Made by a program: the position numbers and the translations under genes. DNA of 64,000 nt. It comes from Bacteroidales bacterium. Its GTDB lineage: Bacteria; Bacteroidota; Bacteroidia; Bacteroidales; Prolixibacteraceae. Under the pieces are notes generated by a model. That model saw nothing but the letters and a program-made list of their open reading frames with translations, was not told where the DNA came from and did not search any database. The stretch is taken from contig JAAYDJ010000034.1 in NCBI GenBank assembly GCA_012729335.1, forward strand, positions 1 through 64,000, written 5' to 3'. Numbering within the stretch: the first letter of the stretch is position 1; every line of letters begins with the position of its first letter. This document shows, piece after piece, positions 63,620-64,000 of the stretch.

Positions 63620-64000
63620 ATGTCTGCCGGATTCATATTATTTCTGGTCACCTCAGCGGTGGCCCTTCTGCTGTTTCTCGTCCTGAAACTGAAGATCAGC
63701 GCCTTTATCTCGCTTCTGATCACCGCCATTTACGTGGGATTGCTCTCGGGGATGGCTCCCGAGGCCGTGCTGAAAAGCATCCAGGAAGGCATGGGCAGTA
63801 CCCTGGGATTTGTAGCTACGGTAGTCGGACTGGGGGCGATTTTCGGACAAATCCTGGAGACTTCAGGAGGCGCCGAAGCCCTGGCCCATTCGCTGGTCCG
63901 CCGGTTCGGTCAGGAGAAAGCCCCCTGGGCCATGTCCCTCACTGGCTTCCTTGTGGCCATTCCCGTCTTCTTCGACGTGGGATTCATCATCCTGGTGCCC
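63620..64000 (+). CDS. GntP-family permease, partial (cut by the window end)
   Basis: 127 codons visible. It starts MSAGFILFLVTSAVALLLFL and continues with LKISAFISLLITAIYVGLLS, then GFVATVVGLGAIFGQILETS and GFLVAIPVFFDVGFIILVP. These match the N-terminal third of gluconate-type GntP permeases, including the GxIFGxILExSGGAE and PVFFDVGF motifs. Inner membrane; likely imports a sugar acid together with the oxidoreductase encoded 37 bases upstream. The full protein should be about 430-450 residues. Confidence 0.9.
   Translation, partial: MSAGFILFLVTSAVALLLFLVLKLKISAFISLLITAIYVGLLSGMAPEAVLKSIQEGMGSTLGFVATVVGLGAIFGQILETSGGAEALAHSLVRRFGQEKAPWAMSLTGFLVAIPVFFDVGFIILVP

Overview
The window comes from a Bacteroidota chromosome, most likely of the order Bacteroidales/Marinilabiliales type. 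It carries a SusC/SusD pair, an Oar-like TonB receptor, a type IX secretion sorting domain on a xylanase, LytS/LytTR signalling, BACON-domain lipoproteins and promoters with a TAnnTTTG element. The lineage call rests on gene content only. Both ends of the window are open: the last gene (GntP-type permease) is cut.

Layout. 0.2-5.3 kb: a short-chain dehydrogenase, a collapsed epimerase pseudogene, a small exported nitroreductase, a TPR-like secreted protein and an AspT/YidE-type membrane transporter. 5.4-10.7 kb: a divergent uptake locus. An SsuABC-like importer (ATPase, permease, lipoprotein binding protein) reads leftward. A TM1266-like ACT protein translationally coupled to a TonB receptor reads rightward. 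Between them lie a perfect palindrome and a hairpin-rich leader. 11-29 kb: a carbohydrate region with SusC/SusD, GH10 xylanase, MscS channel, GH43-like enzyme, double-thioredoxin protein, GH29 fucosidase, an asparagine-synthetase-like protein, GH27 galactosidase, a FucI-like isomerase and a glycosidase scrap.

29-40.3 kb: an AT-richer block, all on the minus strand. It encodes a LytS-type kinase and LytTR regulator followed by seven genes, six of them exported. One is a cholesterol-dependent-cytolysin-like pore former (CDCL) without the cholesterol-binding undecapeptide, next to a twin-arginine von Willebrand factor A lipoprotein. This is the strongest candidate for an undescribed system, probably an interbacterial pore-forming weapon or a related surface assembly. 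41.3-46.3 kb: still AT-rich, a truncated receptor start, an intact Oar-like receptor and a lipoprotein of BACON and OB-fold repeats. The block ends at a tRNA with anticodon CAT.

46.7-64 kb: GC-richer core-like sequence. It holds a small unknown protein, a HExxH protein without signal peptide, valS, a long heptanucleotide array, a carboxypeptidase-regulatory-like protein, a large sortilin/BNR-type secreted protein, an exported O-methyltransferase, and a minus-strand corrinoid methyl-transfer cluster (corrinoid protein, MtaA-like protein fused to thioredoxin folds, HD protein, homocysteine methyltransferase). A Gfo/Idh oxidoreductase and the start of a GntP-type permease follow.

Repeats are notable. 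There are two diverged copies of a ~160-bp structured element (3.5 and 47.4 kb), a 29-bp exact match in opposite orientation (16.2 and 62.3 kb), and three tandem arrays with periods of 7, 16 and 40 bp.
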